From positions 2,480,001 through 2,544,000 of the forward strand of contig NZ_CP084703.1 of assembly GCF_020519665.1 (NCBI RefSeq): a stretch of DNA of 64,000 nt, read 5' to 3'. The position numbers and the translations under genes were made by a program. The stretch is from Bacillus shivajii. GTDB lineage: Bacteria; Bacillota; Bacilli; Bacillales; Salisediminibacteriaceae. The notes beneath the pieces were generated by a model. That model was not told the DNA's origin. It saw only the letters and a list, made by a program, of their open reading frames with translations, and did no database searches. Within the stretch, counting starts at the first letter, position 1. Every line of letters begins with the position of its first letter. Below are positions 16,575-26,983 of the stretch, piece by piece.

Positions 16575-17021
16575 TTACGAATGATTTGCATATTTCAACG
16601 TTCGGATCGGTTTTAACCAGCCACAACGATTTGATTTAAAGTCCATCGCTAAAAAGTAAGGGTTATATTGACGAAGCAATTCAAAGAAGGTGACTTCAGC
16701 ATCAAGTAAGCCTTCTGCTTGAATTTGAACGAATTGATCTTTCATTGTTAATTCTGCATAACTTCGTTTATGGTTGATTGTTAACTTTTCTCCATTACAA
16801 ACATTCATCCCTTTTGTATTTTGAACATTTGCTAAAAGATAGTCATAAAGCTCATTTTGATCAACCTTTTCGCTTATATACTCAATTTGCATTTTTGTAA
16901 TTTCTTTTAATTTACCGTTTGATTGTCTATTCTCTAAAAACAGCCGGAACAGCTTTTGCTCCAACCCATAATAAAGGCTCGCAAATTCCTCTCGAATGAC
17001 ATATACATAATATATTCTCAT
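16575..17021 (-). CDS. sirA: Sporulation inhibitor of replication SirA
   Basis: A 148-residue protein of the SirA (YneE) family. In B. subtilis SirA binds DnaA domain I and blocks new rounds of replication when cells commit to sporulation. Family hallmarks visible here are the N-terminus YYVYVIREEFASLYYGLEQKLFRLF and the C-terminal RQYNPYFLAMDFKSNRCGWLKPIR. AAGGAGAGGTG precedes the ATG at 17021. Its place between yneF and tkt matches B. subtilis. The gene is expected to be under Spo0A control, but I did not identify a site. Confidence 0.92.
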   Translation of the reverse strand: MRIYYVYVIREEFASLYYGLEQKLFRLFLENRQSNGKLKEITKMQIEYISEKVDQNELYDYLLANVQNTKGMNVCNGEKLTINHKRSYAELTMKDQFVQIQAEGLLDAEVTFFELLRQYNPYFLAMDFKSNRCGWLKPIRTLKYANHS

Positions 17022-17140
17022 TTAAGCTCACCTCTCCTTATAACTTTCATTATAGAGGACGAGCTTAAAGAGGTATGTCTTATTATGCCACAAAAAAGGA
17101 CTTTTTTTGTCGGATTGCGATCTTTTTTGACTTGAAAGAA

Positions 17141-17170
17141 AAACTCGCTCAAGTGAGCGAGTTTCTTTTC
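17141..17170. terminator. Bidirectional terminator-like hairpin
   Basis: 10-bp perfect stem AAACTCGCTC / GAGCGAGTTT with a 4-base loop and T/A-rich flanks, lying between sirA and the repeat block upstream of it. Confidence 0.7.
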
Positions 17171-17214
17171 ATTAGACTTTTTTCATAAACATTGTTGTTT
17201 TTTTACTTTTGTTC

Positions 17215-17330
17215 GCTAACGCCGGACGCTTACCGCGGGCACGACCTCAACTTCCTGAAACTTCTACCGATGTTTCAGGTGATTTTCGGTTCGTGCTTTT
17301 CCCGCAGGTGTCGCCGCCAATCGCTCACAC
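17215..17330 (+). repeat. Interspersed GC-rich repeat, family A copy 1
   Basis: GC-rich block starting GCCGGACGCTTACCGCGGGC, with a central CTGAAAC/GTTTCAG hairpin and ending TTTTCCCGCAGGTGTCGCCG followed by CGCTCAC. The same arrangement (GACGGACGCTTTCCCGAGGGC ... CCGGGAGTCGCCGTC ... GTTCAC) occurs at 61830-61950. The reading frame through it looks non-coding. Confidence 0.75.
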
Positions 17331-17367
17331 ATTCAAATACTTTCTATTCATAAAGAACACTCTTTAC

Positions 17368-17394
17368 CTGCGACGAGTAAGCGCAGGAGCACCC
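17368..17394 (+). repeat. Short repeat motif C, copy 1
   Basis: TGCGACGAGTAAGCGCAGGA plus GCACC. Closely similar copies lie at 62102-62126 and 62157-62189. Here it sits 20 bp past the stop codon of tkt. Confidence 0.75.
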
Positions 17395-17414
17395 TTTTAG
17401 AAAAGAGCTTTTCA

Positions 17415-19412
17415 TTATTTGTTTAAAAGTTGTTTAAATTGAGCAACGACATTTTCCACTGTAAAACCGTATTCTTTAATGATACGATCTCCTGGTGCTG
17501 ATGCTCCAAATCCATCGATTCCAAGAACTGAACCGTGGTCTCCTGTATAACGTTCCCACCCTAATGGTGTTGCCATTTCAATTGCTAGTCGGGCTTTTAC
17601 GTTAGGATCAATCACTTGTTGTTTGTACTCTTTAGACTGCTTTTCAAAGCGATCCCAACTTGGCATGCTTACTACTGATACGTGAATACCTTCTTTTTCA
17701 AGAGCTTGTTGAGCTTCAACAGCAAGGGCTACTTCAGAACCTGATGCTAGTAGTAAACCATCAGCTGTTCCATTTGCTTCAGAAACGATGTAAGCACCTT
17801 TATTCACGCCTTCATAAGCCTTCTCTGCGGTTGATTTTAACGTTGGTAAGCCTTGACGAGTTAATACTAGTGCAGTAGGTGTATCTGTACTTTCGACAGC
17901 TAATTTCCAAGCTGCAGCTGTCTCATTTCCATCCGCAGGACGGATTGTCGAAACGCCAGGCATTGCACGTAATGCTGCTAACTGCTCTACTGGCTCATGT
18001 GTTGGACCATCTTCACCAACAGCAATACTATCATGAGTAAACACATACGTTACTGGAATATTCATTAATGCAGATAAGCGTACTGCTGGACGAAGGTAAT
18101 CAGAAAAGACGAAGAACGTAGATGCATATGGTTTCACACCACCATGTAAAGCCATACCGTTCGCTGCTGCAGCCATCGCAAATTCACGAACCCCGAACCA
18201 AATGTTACGTCCAGCATAATTGTTCCTAGAGAAATCCTCTTCTCCGTTTAACATTGTTTTGTTTGAAGAAGCAAGGTCTGCTGATCCACCAAATAAACTT
18301 GGAACATTTTTGGCAAGGGCATTTAAAACTTCTCCACCTGTTGCACGTGTGGCAGCTTTATCTCCTTCGTTGTAGACAGGGACCTCTTTATCCCAAGTTT
18401 CAGGAAGTTCACCTTTCATAGCCAGTGAGAGCTGTTCAGCAAGTTCTGGGTGAGCTTGCTTATATTCTTCAAACATTTTATTCCATGCTTCTTCTTTTTG
18501 AGCACCTTCTTCTGCAAGCTGTTTATAATGGTCTTTTACTTCATCAGGTACATGGAAATCTTCTTCAAACGTCCATTTATAATGCTCTTTTGTTAATTTT
18601 GCTTCATCTTCACCTAATGGTGCACCGTGAGAAGCAGATTTACCACCTTTATTCGGTGATCCGTATCCAATTGTTGTTTTCACTTCAATCATTGTAGGTC
18701 GTTCATCTGACTTTGCAGATTCAATCGCGCGTGTAAGTTCATCAAGGTCGTTTCCATCTTCTACACGAATTACTTGCCAACCGTAAGCTTTGAAACGATC
18801 TTCTACACTTTCAGAAAATGACTGATGTAAGTCTCCATCAAGTGAAATGTCGTTTGAATCATATAAAACGACAAGACGACCTAATTTTAAATGTCCTGCA
18901 AGTGAAGCAGCTTCAGCAGAAACACCTTCCATCAAGTCTCCATCTCCACAAATCGAATATGTATAATGATCAACAACATTAAATTGATCTCTGTTGTATG
19001 TCCCAGCTAAGTGTCTTTCTGCCATAGCCATACCAACAGCCATTGCAAAACCTTGTCCTAAAGGACCAGTTGTTGCTTCAACCCCTGGTGTGTGACCAAA
19101 TTCAGGGTGTCCAGGTGTTTTACTTCCCCATTGACGGAATTCTTTTAAATCATCCATAGAAACATCATAACCATGTAAATGTAATAAGCTATATAGAAGC
19201 ATTGAACCGTGACCTGCAGATAAAACAAACCTGTCACGATTGAACCATTCTGGATTATTTGGGTTATGGTTCATAAATTTCGAGTATAATGTGTAAGCCA
19301 TTGGTGCTGCCCCCATTGGCATTCCTGGGTGACCTGACTGTGCTTTTTCAATACTATCAATTGATAACGTACGAATCGTATTAATTGATAATGTATCAAT
19401 ATTACTTGACAT
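17415..19412 (-). CDS. tkt: Transketolase
   Basis: Transfers two-carbon units between sugar phosphates in the pentose phosphate pathway using thiamine diphosphate and Mg2+. The 665-residue length is standard. Visible motifs are [12 protein letters not shown] at the N-terminus, [19 protein letters not shown], the ThDP motif [18 protein letters not shown], the central-domain [10 protein letters not shown] and [19 protein letters not shown], and the C-terminal domain with GLPTL. AAAGGAAG precedes the ATG at 19412. It is a single gene with no close neighbour upstream (250 bp AT-rich gap). Confidence 0.98.
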   Translation of the reverse strand: MSSNIDTLSINTIRTLSIDSIEKAQSGHPGMPMGAAPMAYTLYSKFMNHNPNNPEWFNRDRFVLSAGHGSMLLYSLLHLHGYDVSMDDLKEFRQWGSKTPGHPEFGHTPGVEATTGPLGQGFAMAVGMAMAERHLAGTYNRDQFNVVDHYTYSICGDGDLMEGVSAEAASLAGHLKLGRLVVLYDSNDISLDGDLHQSFSESVEDRFKAYGWQVIRVEDGNDLDELTRAIESAKSDERPTMIEVKTTIGYGSPNKGGKSASHGAPLGEDEAKLTKEHYKWTFEEDFHVPDEVKDHYKQLAEEGAQKEEAWNKMFEEYKQAHPELAEQLSLAMKGELPETWDKEVPVYNEGDKAATRATGGEVLNALAKNVPSLFGGSADLASSNKTMLNGEEDFSRNNYAGRNIWFGVREFAMAAAANGMALHGGVKPYASTFFVFSDYLRPAVRLSALMNIPVTYVFTHDSIAVGEDGPTHEPVEQLAALRAMPGVSTIRPADGNETAAAWKLAVESTDTPTALVLTRQGLPTLKSTAEKAYEGVNKGAYIVSEANGTADGLLLASGSEVALAVEAQQALEKEGIHVSVVSMPSWDRFEKQSKEYKQQVIDPNVKARLAIEMATPLGWERYTGDHGSVLGIDGFGASAPGDRIIKEYGFTVENVVAQFKQLLNK

Positions 19413-19664
19413 AAAAATACTTCCTTTCTTTCCGTAAATTGTCGACTACTTAATAATCATATACTGCTTTTCCTTGTAAAACAACCATTAAACATACACA
19501 ATATCAGCCTTAACGACACATTTTCATACTTTGTTAACATTCAATATGTTTAACGAATGATTCAATATTTTTATTATCACCAACTATAAAAATTACATGA
19601 ATAAAACGACCTTCTTCTTTAAATAATTTTCATGAAAGCGAAAACAAGACCGAAAGCTCAACCA

Positions 19665-19901
19665 TTAGTGAGTCATTCCGTCTTGTCCTTTTTCTTTTTT
19701 TAACTTGTCAGGCGTTACATCGTTACCTTCATCGTCAACTACTTTTACCGACTTCAACTGATTCTTAAAAGATTGACGAACATTTTGTAAATACTCTTCT
19801 CTTAATTTTTTTTGTTCTTTTTGTTCTTTAAGTGTAAGTCCTTCTGCCTTTGATTTTTTTGATAATTCGTTGATGCGTTGAATTTTGTCTTTGCTTAACA
19901 T
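19665..19901 (-). CDS. ynzC: DUF896 family protein YnzC
   Basis: A 78-residue protein of the UPF0291 family: MLSKDKIQRINELSKKSKAE, then LTLKEQKEQKKLREEYLQNVRQSFKNQLKSVKVVDDEGNDVTP. It is small, charged and helical, and in B. subtilis belongs to the SOS-induced yneA-yneB-ynzC operon. The ATG at 19901 follows GGAGGG 9 bases upstream; a longer frame overlapping yneB lacks this. It is the last gene of the yneABynzC unit here. Confidence 0.92.
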   Translation of the reverse strand: MLSKDKIQRINELSKKSKAEGLTLKEQKEQKKLREEYLQNVRQSFKNQLKSVKVVDDEGNDVTPDKLKKEKGQDGMTH

Positions 19902-19971
19902 ACAAATGAACCCTCCATTTATGGCACTAGACAAGTAACCTCTATTATCGTACAAGAACTCTTTATAGGAT

Positions 19972-20960
<989 letters not shown>

Positions 20961-20980
20961 ATTACTCACTCCACTTTAAA

Positions 20981-20994
20981 CGAATGTTTGTTCG
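20981..20994. promoter_or_regulatory. LexA (SOS) box 1, yneA side
   Basis: CGAATGTTTGTTCG, a near match to the Bacillus SOS box CGAAC-N4-GTTCG. It lies downstream of the yneA -10 box. Confidence 0.8.
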
Positions 20995-20999
20995 TATAC

Positions 21000-21028
21000 A
21001 TACTATCAAGAACATCTGTTCGTGTCAA
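21000..21028 (-). promoter_or_regulatory. yneA promoter
   Basis: Minus-strand TTGACA (21028-21023), a 17-bp spacer, and TAGTAT (21005-21000). SOS box 2 fills the spacer, so LexA would block RNA polymerase. Confidence 0.8.
21009..21022. promoter_or_regulatory. LexA (SOS) box 2
   Basis: AGAACATCTGTTCG, close to the CGAAC-N4-GTTCG consensus, within the yneA promoter spacer. Confidence 0.85.
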
Positions 21029-21037
21029 CACAAAAAG

Positions 21038-21051
21038 AGAACGGATGTTTG
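21038..21051. promoter_or_regulatory. LexA (SOS) box 3, lexA side
   Basis: AGAACGGATGTTTG, overlapping the -35 region of the lexA promoter; fits autoregulation of lexA. Confidence 0.75.
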
Positions 21052-21077
21052 CACCTTTTTTTTAGCCATGGTATAAT
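21048..21077 (+). promoter_or_regulatory. lexA promoter
   Basis: TTTGCA (21048-21053), an 18-bp spacer and a perfect TATAAT (21072-21077). Confidence 0.65.
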
Positions 21078-21194
21078 GTTCCTGAAATAATTATTCAGAT
21101 TTTGATGTAAATGAGCTAGTCAATTTATTTTGTGAACTATTTTGAACTTACGTAGAACACCGCATAAAATCAATCAATAAACGAGGTGCATTCA

Positions 21195-21818
21195 ATGACA
21201 AAACTATCAAAAAGGCAACAAGATATACTTGCTTTTATAAAAGACAAAGTAAAAGAAAAAGGGTACCCACCATCTGTTAGGGAAATAGGTGAAGCAGTCG
21301 GACTCGCTTCCAGTTCAACTGTACATGGACACCTGTCTCGATTAGAAAAGAAAGGATATATTCGCCGCGACCCAACAAAGCCTCGAGCTATTGAAGTTAT
21401 AGGAATGGAAGATGAACCATCACGAGTATCCGAATCACCTTCTTTATATATTCCTGTCATTGGTAAAGTTACTGCCGGTTCACCGATTACAGCTATTGAA
21501 AATATTGAAGAGTATTTACCAATGCCCGCACATTTAGTTGGCGATGAAAATTCGTTTATTCTTGAGATTCAAGGAGATTCGATGATTGAAGCTGGTATAT
21601 TTGATGGGGATTATGTCGTCGTACGTCAGCAACAAAGTGCTAATAACGGTGATATTGTCGTTGCAATGACAGAGGAAGATGAAGCAACTGTTAAACGCTT
21701 TTTCAAAGAAAAAGATCATGTTCGCTTGCAACCAGAGAACGCAACACTTGAACCGATCATCTTAAGAAATGTTCATATATTAGGAAAAGTTGTTGGAGTA
21801 TTCCGGACGATTCATTAA
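21195..21818 (+). CDS. lexA: SOS repressor LexA
   Basis: Represses DNA damage genes and cleaves itself when RecA filaments form. The 207-residue protein has an N-terminal winged helix ([41 protein letters not shown]), a linker, and a C-terminal S24 peptidase domain. The cleavage site Ala-Gly lies in KVTAGSPI, the catalytic Ser in QGDSMI and the Lys in TVKRFF. The ATG at 21195 follows GAGGTG; the GTG at 21186 overlaps that site. It diverges from yneA, with three SOS boxes between, and has a strong terminator after. Confidence 0.98.
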   Translation: MTKLSKRQQDILAFIKDKVKEKGYPPSVREIGEAVGLASSSTVHGHLSRLEKKGYIRRDPTKPRAIEVIGMEDEPSRVSESPSLYIPVIGKVTAGSPITAIENIEEYLPMPAHLVGDENSFILEIQGDSMIEAGIFDGDYVVVRQQQSANNGDIVVAMTEEDEATVKRFFKEKDHVRLQPENATLEPIILRNVHILGKVVGVFRTIH

Positions 21819-21845
21819 AAACCACCCAAATGGGTGGTTTTTTGT
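21819..21845 (+). terminator. lexA terminator
   Basis: AACCACCC / GGGTGGTT hairpin followed by TTTTTT. Confidence 0.9.
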
Positions 21846-21849
21846 GTGA

Positions 21850-22200
21850 CTAAAAAATCACAAAATCACAATAAGATAAAGCCACCTATTAAATTGGTCA
21901 ATTCTCCACTGTTTAAATATTAGTTACATAAATCAACAACATACCCGAACACTTGTTTTCTAACCTCTGAATTGTTAATATAAATATAATTTCATGTTAT
22001 TTTTCTACCTTTTTGCCATCATTTTTAATTACTTCTAAAAATCCCCTTAGATTTATACCTTCTATACACCTTTAAAACAATCGAATTTGAACTTCCAAGA
22101 ATCACTTCAAATAAAAGTTTGATCGAAAGTAGGTGATCATTTTTTAACACTCTCAACCTTTTAATTACAAAAAAACTTATATCAATTAAAGGAGTGTAGA
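21850..22200. other. Gene-free AT-rich stretch between lexA and the zinc-ribbon gene
   Basis: I see no reading frame with a ribosome binding site on either strand and no stable hairpin. It presumably holds the promoter of the zinc-ribbon protein gene at 22204. Confidence 0.5.
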
Positions 22201-22203
22201 TGA

Positions 22204-22659
22204 ATGGCCTCTATTATGTCAAATGTTGAATGTCCACAATGTAAAAAAACAGCATTAGAAGATTTCTATTATAAAACTGATGAAACATTTTTGTGTTGTT
22301 TTCATTGTGGGTATTATTATCAAAGGGAACAAAAATACGACGAAGCTAAAAGAGAGATGTTTACAGAAGAAAAAGAATGGTATGGATACGGAGTCTACTC
22401 TTTAGTTAAAAATGATGGGTCTAAAGGTATAACAAAAGTATTAAACGTAGAGATTACAGAAGACGAGAAAGAAGAAATGATAAAATCTTTTGAATCAAAA
22501 GAATCAAAAGATGTTGACATGAAGAAAAGTTATTTCATCCTCTATGATAAGGGGGCGTTTACCCTTTTAGCAGGAACTTACCCTAAAGATTTTCAACTCT
22601 CTTATAAAGAATGGGAGTCTATTTATGATACTGATGATTCATTAAGTATGTATGAGTAG
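22204..22659 (+). CDS. Zinc-ribbon protein of unknown function
   Basis: A 151-residue protein not assigned to a named family. An N-terminal zinc ribbon is clear: CPQCKK near residue 10 and CFHCGYYY near residue 32 give a CxxC-x18-CxxC arrangement. The remainder is acidic, with DEKEEMIKSFESKESKDVD and a C-terminal half containing KDFQLSYKEWESIYDTDDS. No nuclease or polymerase motif is visible. AAAGGAG lies about 10 bases before the ATG. A good terminator follows, so it is a single-gene unit, convergent with glnA. Confidence 0.75.
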   Translation: MASIMSNVECPQCKKTALEDFYYKTDETFLCCFHCGYYYQREQKYDEAKREMFTEEKEWYGYGVYSLVKNDGSKGITKVLNVEITEDEKEEMIKSFESKESKDVDMKKSYFILYDKGAFTLLAGTYPKDFQLSYKEWESIYDTDDSLSMYE

Positions 22660-22660
22660 T

Positions 22661-22700
22661 AAAAAGCCCTTGATACTGAATACGTATCAAGGACTTTTTT
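22661..22700. terminator. Terminator between the zinc-ribbon gene and glnA
   Basis: CCTTGATAC / GTATCAAGG stem (22668-22692), with five A before and TTTTTT after; works in both directions. Confidence 0.88.
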
Positions 22701-22704
22701 GCTA

Positions 22705-24042
22705 TTAATAAGTCGTCATGTACTGCTCTCTCTCCCAAGGATGTACTTGGGTTCTAAACATGTCCCACTCGATTTCTTTTGCTTCAATAAAGTGTTCAAG
22801 TGCGTGTTCACCAAGAGATTTCGTAATGACTTCATTTTTCTTCAATGCATCAATGGCACCTTTTAATGTTGCAGGCAATGCATGAATTCCTTCTGCTTCT
22901 CTTTCCTCTTCATCCATTGCATAAATGTTACCATCAGTTTCAGATGGTGGTGTCATTTCGTTACGAATTCCATCAAGACCGGCTGCAAGTAAAGCTGCCA
23001 TTGCTAAGTATGGGTTTGCTGCTGGGTCTGGACTACGTACTTCAATACGCGTACTAATTCCTCTTGAAGATGGAATGCGTACTAATGGAGAACGATTTCT
23101 CATTGACCAAGCGATATAACATGGCGCTTCATATCCAGGAACTAAACGCTTATAAGAGTTCACTGTAGGGTTTGTGATGGCTGTGTAAGCATCTGCATGC
23201 TTTAGTGTACCAGCTAAAAATTGCATCGCCGTTTCACTTAATTGCGTTGGTGTATCCGCGTCAAAGAAAGCATTTTCTTTTTTACTGCGGAAAAGTGACA
23301 TATTCGCATGCATCCCGCTTCCGTTCACTCCAAATAGTGGTTTAGGCATGAATGTTGCGTGAAGACCGTGCTTTCTTGCGATCGTCTTTACAACGAGCTT
23401 AAACGTTTGGATGTTGTCACACGTAGTTATTGCATCAGCATATTTAAAGTCAATTTCGTGTTGACCTGGCGCAACTTCGTGGTGAGATGCTTCAATTTCA
23501 AAGCCCATATCTTCAAGTTCTAACACGATATCACGGCGGCAATTTTCACCTAAATCCGTTGGAGCTAAGTCGAAATATCCACCTTTATCATTTAATTCAA
23601 GTGTTGGTTCGCCTCTCTCATCATTTTTAAAGAGGAAAAATTCAGGCTCTGGTCCAATATTAAATTCTGTAAATCCTAGCTCTTCTGCTTCTTTTAAGAC
23701 ACGTTTTAACACGCCGCGAGGATCTCCTTCAAATGGTGTTCCATCTGGATTATATACATCACAGATTAAACGAGCGACCTTCCCTTTTTCTGGCGTCCAT
23801 GGGAAGATGACCCAAGTATCTAAATCCGGGTAAAGATACATATCAGACTCTTCGATTCGAACGAATCCTTCAATGGATGATCCATCAAACATCATTAAAT
23901 TGTCTAATGCTTTTGGAAGCTGACCAACAGGAATTTCTACGTTTTTAATAATCCCTAATAAATCTGTAAATTGTAGTCGGATAAATCGTACGTTCTCTTC
24001 TTCAGCCATTTTCATAATGTTTTCTTTTGAATACTTACTCAT
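22705..24042 (-). CDS. glnA: Glutamine synthetase, type I
   Basis: Makes glutamine from glutamate, ammonia and ATP. The 445-residue length and sequence match the Firmicute GSI-alpha form: [19 protein letters not shown], the glutamate-binding [25 protein letters not shown] and the C-terminal [16 protein letters not shown]. The adenylylation loop of the GSI-beta type is not evident. In B. subtilis, feedback-inhibited GlnA also controls GlnR and TnrA. AAGGAGGAG precedes the ATG. Upstream lies a TGTNA-N7-TNACA operator (24219-24235), but the expected glnR gene is missing from its usual place just upstream. Confidence 0.98.
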   Translation of the reverse strand: MSKYSKENIMKMAEEENVRFIRLQFTDLLGIIKNVEIPVGQLPKALDNLMMFDGSSIEGFVRIEESDMYLYPDLDTWVIFPWTPEKGKVARLICDVYNPDGTPFEGDPRGVLKRVLKEAEELGFTEFNIGPEPEFFLFKNDERGEPTLELNDKGGYFDLAPTDLGENCRRDIVLELEDMGFEIEASHHEVAPGQHEIDFKYADAITTCDNIQTFKLVVKTIARKHGLHATFMPKPLFGVNGSGMHANMSLFRSKKENAFFDADTPTQLSETAMQFLAGTLKHADAYTAITNPTVNSYKRLVPGYEAPCYIAWSMRNRSPLVRIPSSRGISTRIEVRSPDPAANPYLAMAALLAAGLDGIRNEMTPPSETDGNIYAMDEEEREAEGIHALPATLKGAIDALKKNEVITKSLGEHALEHFIEAKEIEWDMFRTQVHPWEREQYMTTY

Positions 24043-24218
24043 CTAAATTTTCTCCTCCTTAAAATTGTCCATGCTATAAATGCATTTACAGACGTCTTCC
24101 ATCTTTCTTAAAATAAGCGAAAATGAGTTACTGTATACTTTCAAATGATCTTTCATTCACCTTCGCTGTCTTTCGTTAATCTTATACTAACGAAGATTTT
24201 ATTCGTTATGTGTAATGT

Positions 24219-24235
24219 TGTTAGATAATCTAACA
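24219..24235 (-). promoter_or_regulatory. GlnR/TnrA-type operator upstream of glnA
   Basis: TGTTAGATAATCTAACA is a perfect palindromic match to TGTNA-N7-TNACA, the shared GlnR/TnrA recognition pattern of bacilli. It lies about 180 bp upstream of the glnA start. Further TTCGTTA/TAACGAA inverted repeats lie at 24174-24206. Confidence 0.75.
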
Positions 24236-24410
24236 AAGAATTTTTCCTGCTATCACTCCTTATTTGAAAACATCGTTTTATTACCATTCTATCCCTCTCC
24301 TAACTATGACTAACCTTTGAAGTTAACAAACGATCTAAACAAAATCTTACGATCGCATAGAAAAAGGAATGGATACTACATCCATTCCCCGCTTTCATAA
24401 ACAAGTAATC

Positions 24411-25676
24411 TTATTTTTCAATCGACCATAAACCATTTTCAATCAGTGATAGAACCGCGTCATAAACACTGATCTTTACGTGTTCATACGTTAAACCACC
24501 TTGCACATATGCTGTGTACGGTGGTCTAAGTGGTCCGTCGGCGGTTAATTCAATACTTGCTCCTTGAATAAAGGTTCCCGCCGCCATAATCACATCATCT
24601 TTATAACCCGGCATATAACTCGGCTGAGGCTTCACATGAGCGTCTACTGGAGATGCTCCTTGAATCGCCTGACAAAAACCGACCATCGTCTCTTTTGACG
24701 GAAAGACAACTGATTGAATCAAATCCGTTCGTTCCGTTGACCATGATGGTGAAGTCTCCATACCTACATCTTCTAAAAATTTCGCTGTAAATATTGCCCC
24801 TTTTACTGCTTGATTAACGACATGAGGAGCTAGGAAAAATCCTTGATACATTTCGAGTAAACTATAAAGTGAAGCTCCTCCTTCTAATCCAATTCCTGGT
24901 GCCGTTAAGCGATAACCGCATAGGTCTATATATTTTTCTTTCCCAACAATATAGCCACCCGTTTTTACAATGCCGCCCCCTGGATTTTTAATTAATGATC
25001 CTGCCATTAAATCTGCTCCTACGTCGCATGGCTCTTGTTTTTCTACGAATTCTCCGTAACAGTTGTCAACAAAAACAATGATCTCATTGTTAATATCTTT
25101 GACAAAATCAATCATCTCTTTTATTTGCTCAATTGTAAATGATGGCCTCAAATCGTACCCTTTTGAACGTTGAATACCAATTACTTTCGTTTTCTTAGTA
25201 ATCGCCTCTTGCACCTTTTCAAAATCAACAGCACCTTCTATTAAAGGTACGTAATTATAACCAATTCCATAGTCTTTTAATGAACCTGTATTCTCTCCAC
25301 GAACACCGACAACTTCTTCTAATGTGTCATATGGTTTATCTGTAATGTATAAAAGTTCATCACTTGGGCGAAGGACGCCAAATAAAGCTGTACTAATTGC
25401 ATGAGTACCTGAAACGATTTGCGGTCTGACAATCGCTTTTTCCCCACCAAACACTTCAGCATAAATCGCTTCTAATGTATCTCTTCCCGAATCATCATAA
25501 CCATACCCAGTTGAAGCTTGAAAATGAAAATCCGACACTTCATGATTTTTAAATGCTTTTAACACTTTTCTTTGATTGTATTCGCTAATCTTCTCTCGTT
25601 TTTGAAAATAAGGTTGTAATGTTGATTCGGCATGATTGCGAATCTCCTCTAATTGTTCTAATACGTCTGATTGCAT
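24411..25676 (-). CDS. ynbB: YnbB family PLP-dependent protein (methionine gamma-lyase family)
   Basis: A 421-residue PLP enzyme of the YnbB (so-called aluminium resistance) family, related to Cys/Met metabolism enzymes. Visible are SDFHFQASTGYGYDDSGRDTLEAIYAEVFG, the cofactor region QIVSGTHAISTALFGVLRP and the lysine region SLIKNPGGGIVKTGGYIVG. The reaction is not established. The ATG at 25676 follows AAAGGAG (a TTG at 25682 is possible); it lies 17 bp after hflX, so the two form an operon. In B. subtilis the next gene would be glnR, which is absent here. Confidence 0.9.
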   Translation of the reverse strand: MQSDVLEQLEEIRNHAESTLQPYFQKREKISEYNQRKVLKAFKNHEVSDFHFQASTGYGYDDSGRDTLEAIYAEVFGGEKAIVRPQIVSGTHAISTALFGVLRPSDELLYITDKPYDTLEEVVGVRGENTGSLKDYGIGYNYVPLIEGAVDFEKVQEAITKKTKVIGIQRSKGYDLRPSFTIEQIKEMIDFVKDINNEIIVFVDNCYGEFVEKQEPCDVGADLMAGSLIKNPGGGIVKTGGYIVGKEKYIDLCGYRLTAPGIGLEGGASLYSLLEMYQGFFLAPHVVNQAVKGAIFTAKFLEDVGMETSPSWSTERTDLIQSVVFPSKETMVGFCQAIQGASPVDAHVKPQPSYMPGYKDDVIMAAGTFIQGASIELTADGPLRPPYTAYVQGGLTYEHVKISVYDAVLSLIENGLWSIEK

Positions 25677-25692
25677 GTTCAATAGAGCTCCT

Positions 25693-26967
25693 TTAGTCTT
25701 CAGTTTGCTGTCTCTGTTGCAGCTCATGGTAAATCGAGGATTGTGGTGATGCGTATCCTCGTACAAAATATCGTTCCTTTTCTTCATCAAAGATTCTTTC
25801 TTGTTGAATCGTTTCTTGCTGGAGACGATGAAGTAGCTTACCTTCATGAGCATTTATGTACACGATATATGGAGAAAAATCTTCTTCCATCACAGCTTCA
25901 ATTTTTTCTTTTAACTTGAACAAGTCTTTCTCGTGATATGCACTCATCAAAATAGACGGCCCTTCCGTGTAAGGGATAAAGTCCCCTGTTAAAGCATCAC
26001 GTTTATTATAGACGGTTAGGATCGGAAGCTTGTCAGCTTCTAATTCACTTAGTAACTGATTCACAGTTTTTTCATGGTTTGGAAAGTCTTCATTCGAAGC
26101 ATCGACAACATGTAAAATTAAGTCTGCTTCTTTTACTTCTTCTAACGTTGATCGGAAAGCTGCAATTAATGAGGTTGGCAATTGTTGAATAAAACCAACT
26201 GTATCTGTTAATAAAACATCCATACCAGAAGGCATTGACATTTTTTTCGTCGTTGGATCTAACGTTGCGAATAGTTGATTTTCCATGTACACGTCTGCTT
26301 CAGACAAACGGTGAAGAAGTGTCGATTTTCCCGCATTCGTATAACCCGCTAAAGCAATTTGGAACGTCTGATTCTTCTTTCGTCTACTTCGATAACGCTC
26401 CCGATGTGAAACAACTTGATCAAGTTGACGTTTAATATCTGTCATACGATTGCGAATATGACGTTGGTCAACTTCTAATTGCGTTTCACCCGGTCCTCTC
26501 GTCCCAATTCCTCCACCTAAACGCGACAACATATGACCTTGTCCACGTAAACGAGGTAATAGGTAGCTTAATTGAGCAAGCTCTACCTGTAATTTACCTT
26601 CTTTTGATTGGGCTCTCCTCGCAAAAATATCTAAGATTAGCTGCGTTCGGTCAATCACCTTAACATCTAATGTCTTCGTTAAATTACGTAATTGCGATGG
26701 CGATAGTTCATCATTAAAGATGATAAGCTGAATATCATACTCTTCAATGATTTGAACCATCTCATTCACTTTTCCTTTACCTATGTATGTCGCTGAGTTA
26801 GGATGTTCGCGATTTTGAGTGACCTCCATCACGACCGTCCCACCAGCAGTTTTCGTTAATTCTCTTAATTCATCCATTCGAAAAAGAAAAGCTTCATCGT
26901 CGATGCTTTGGCTTTTTACACCGACGAGTAAGACTCTCTCCTTATCGACTTGACCTTTATCGTACAC
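25693..26967 (-). CDS. hflX: GTPase HflX
   Basis: Ribosome-associated GTPase that splits stalled ribosomes under stress. The 424-residue protein has the HflX N-terminal domain (SATYIGKGKVNEMVQI, FNDELSPSQLRNL), the RGxGETQLE-like block GGGIGTRGPGETQLEVDQRHIR and a G domain with GYTNAGKST (G1), DTVGFIQQLP (G3) and VYNKRD (G4). The GTG at 26967 has GGAGG 7 bases upstream; the ATG at 26973 is too close. It lies between spoVK and ynbB, as in B. subtilis. Confidence 0.95.
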   Translation of the reverse strand: MYDKGQVDKERVLLVGVKSQSIDDEAFLFRMDELRELTKTAGGTVVMEVTQNREHPNSATYIGKGKVNEMVQIIEEYDIQLIIFNDELSPSQLRNLTKTLDVKVIDRTQLILDIFARRAQSKEGKLQVELAQLSYLLPRLRGQGHMLSRLGGGIGTRGPGETQLEVDQRHIRNRMTDIKRQLDQVVSHRERYRSRRKKNQTFQIALAGYTNAGKSTLLHRLSEADVYMENQLFATLDPTTKKMSMPSGMDVLLTDTVGFIQQLPTSLIAAFRSTLEEVKEADLILHVVDASNEDFPNHEKTVNQLLSELEADKLPILTVYNKRDALTGDFIPYTEGPSILMSAYHEKDLFKLKEKIEAVMEEDFSPYIVYINAHEGKLLHRLQQETIQQERIFDEEKERYFVRGYASPQSSIYHELQQRQQTED

Positions 26968-26983
26968 ACTCATTCCTCCTAAG

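Noticed and set aside
17209-17400. 63-codon plus-strand frame after tkt
   Set aside because: It is a translation of the GC-rich repeat and motif C, with no ribosome binding site.
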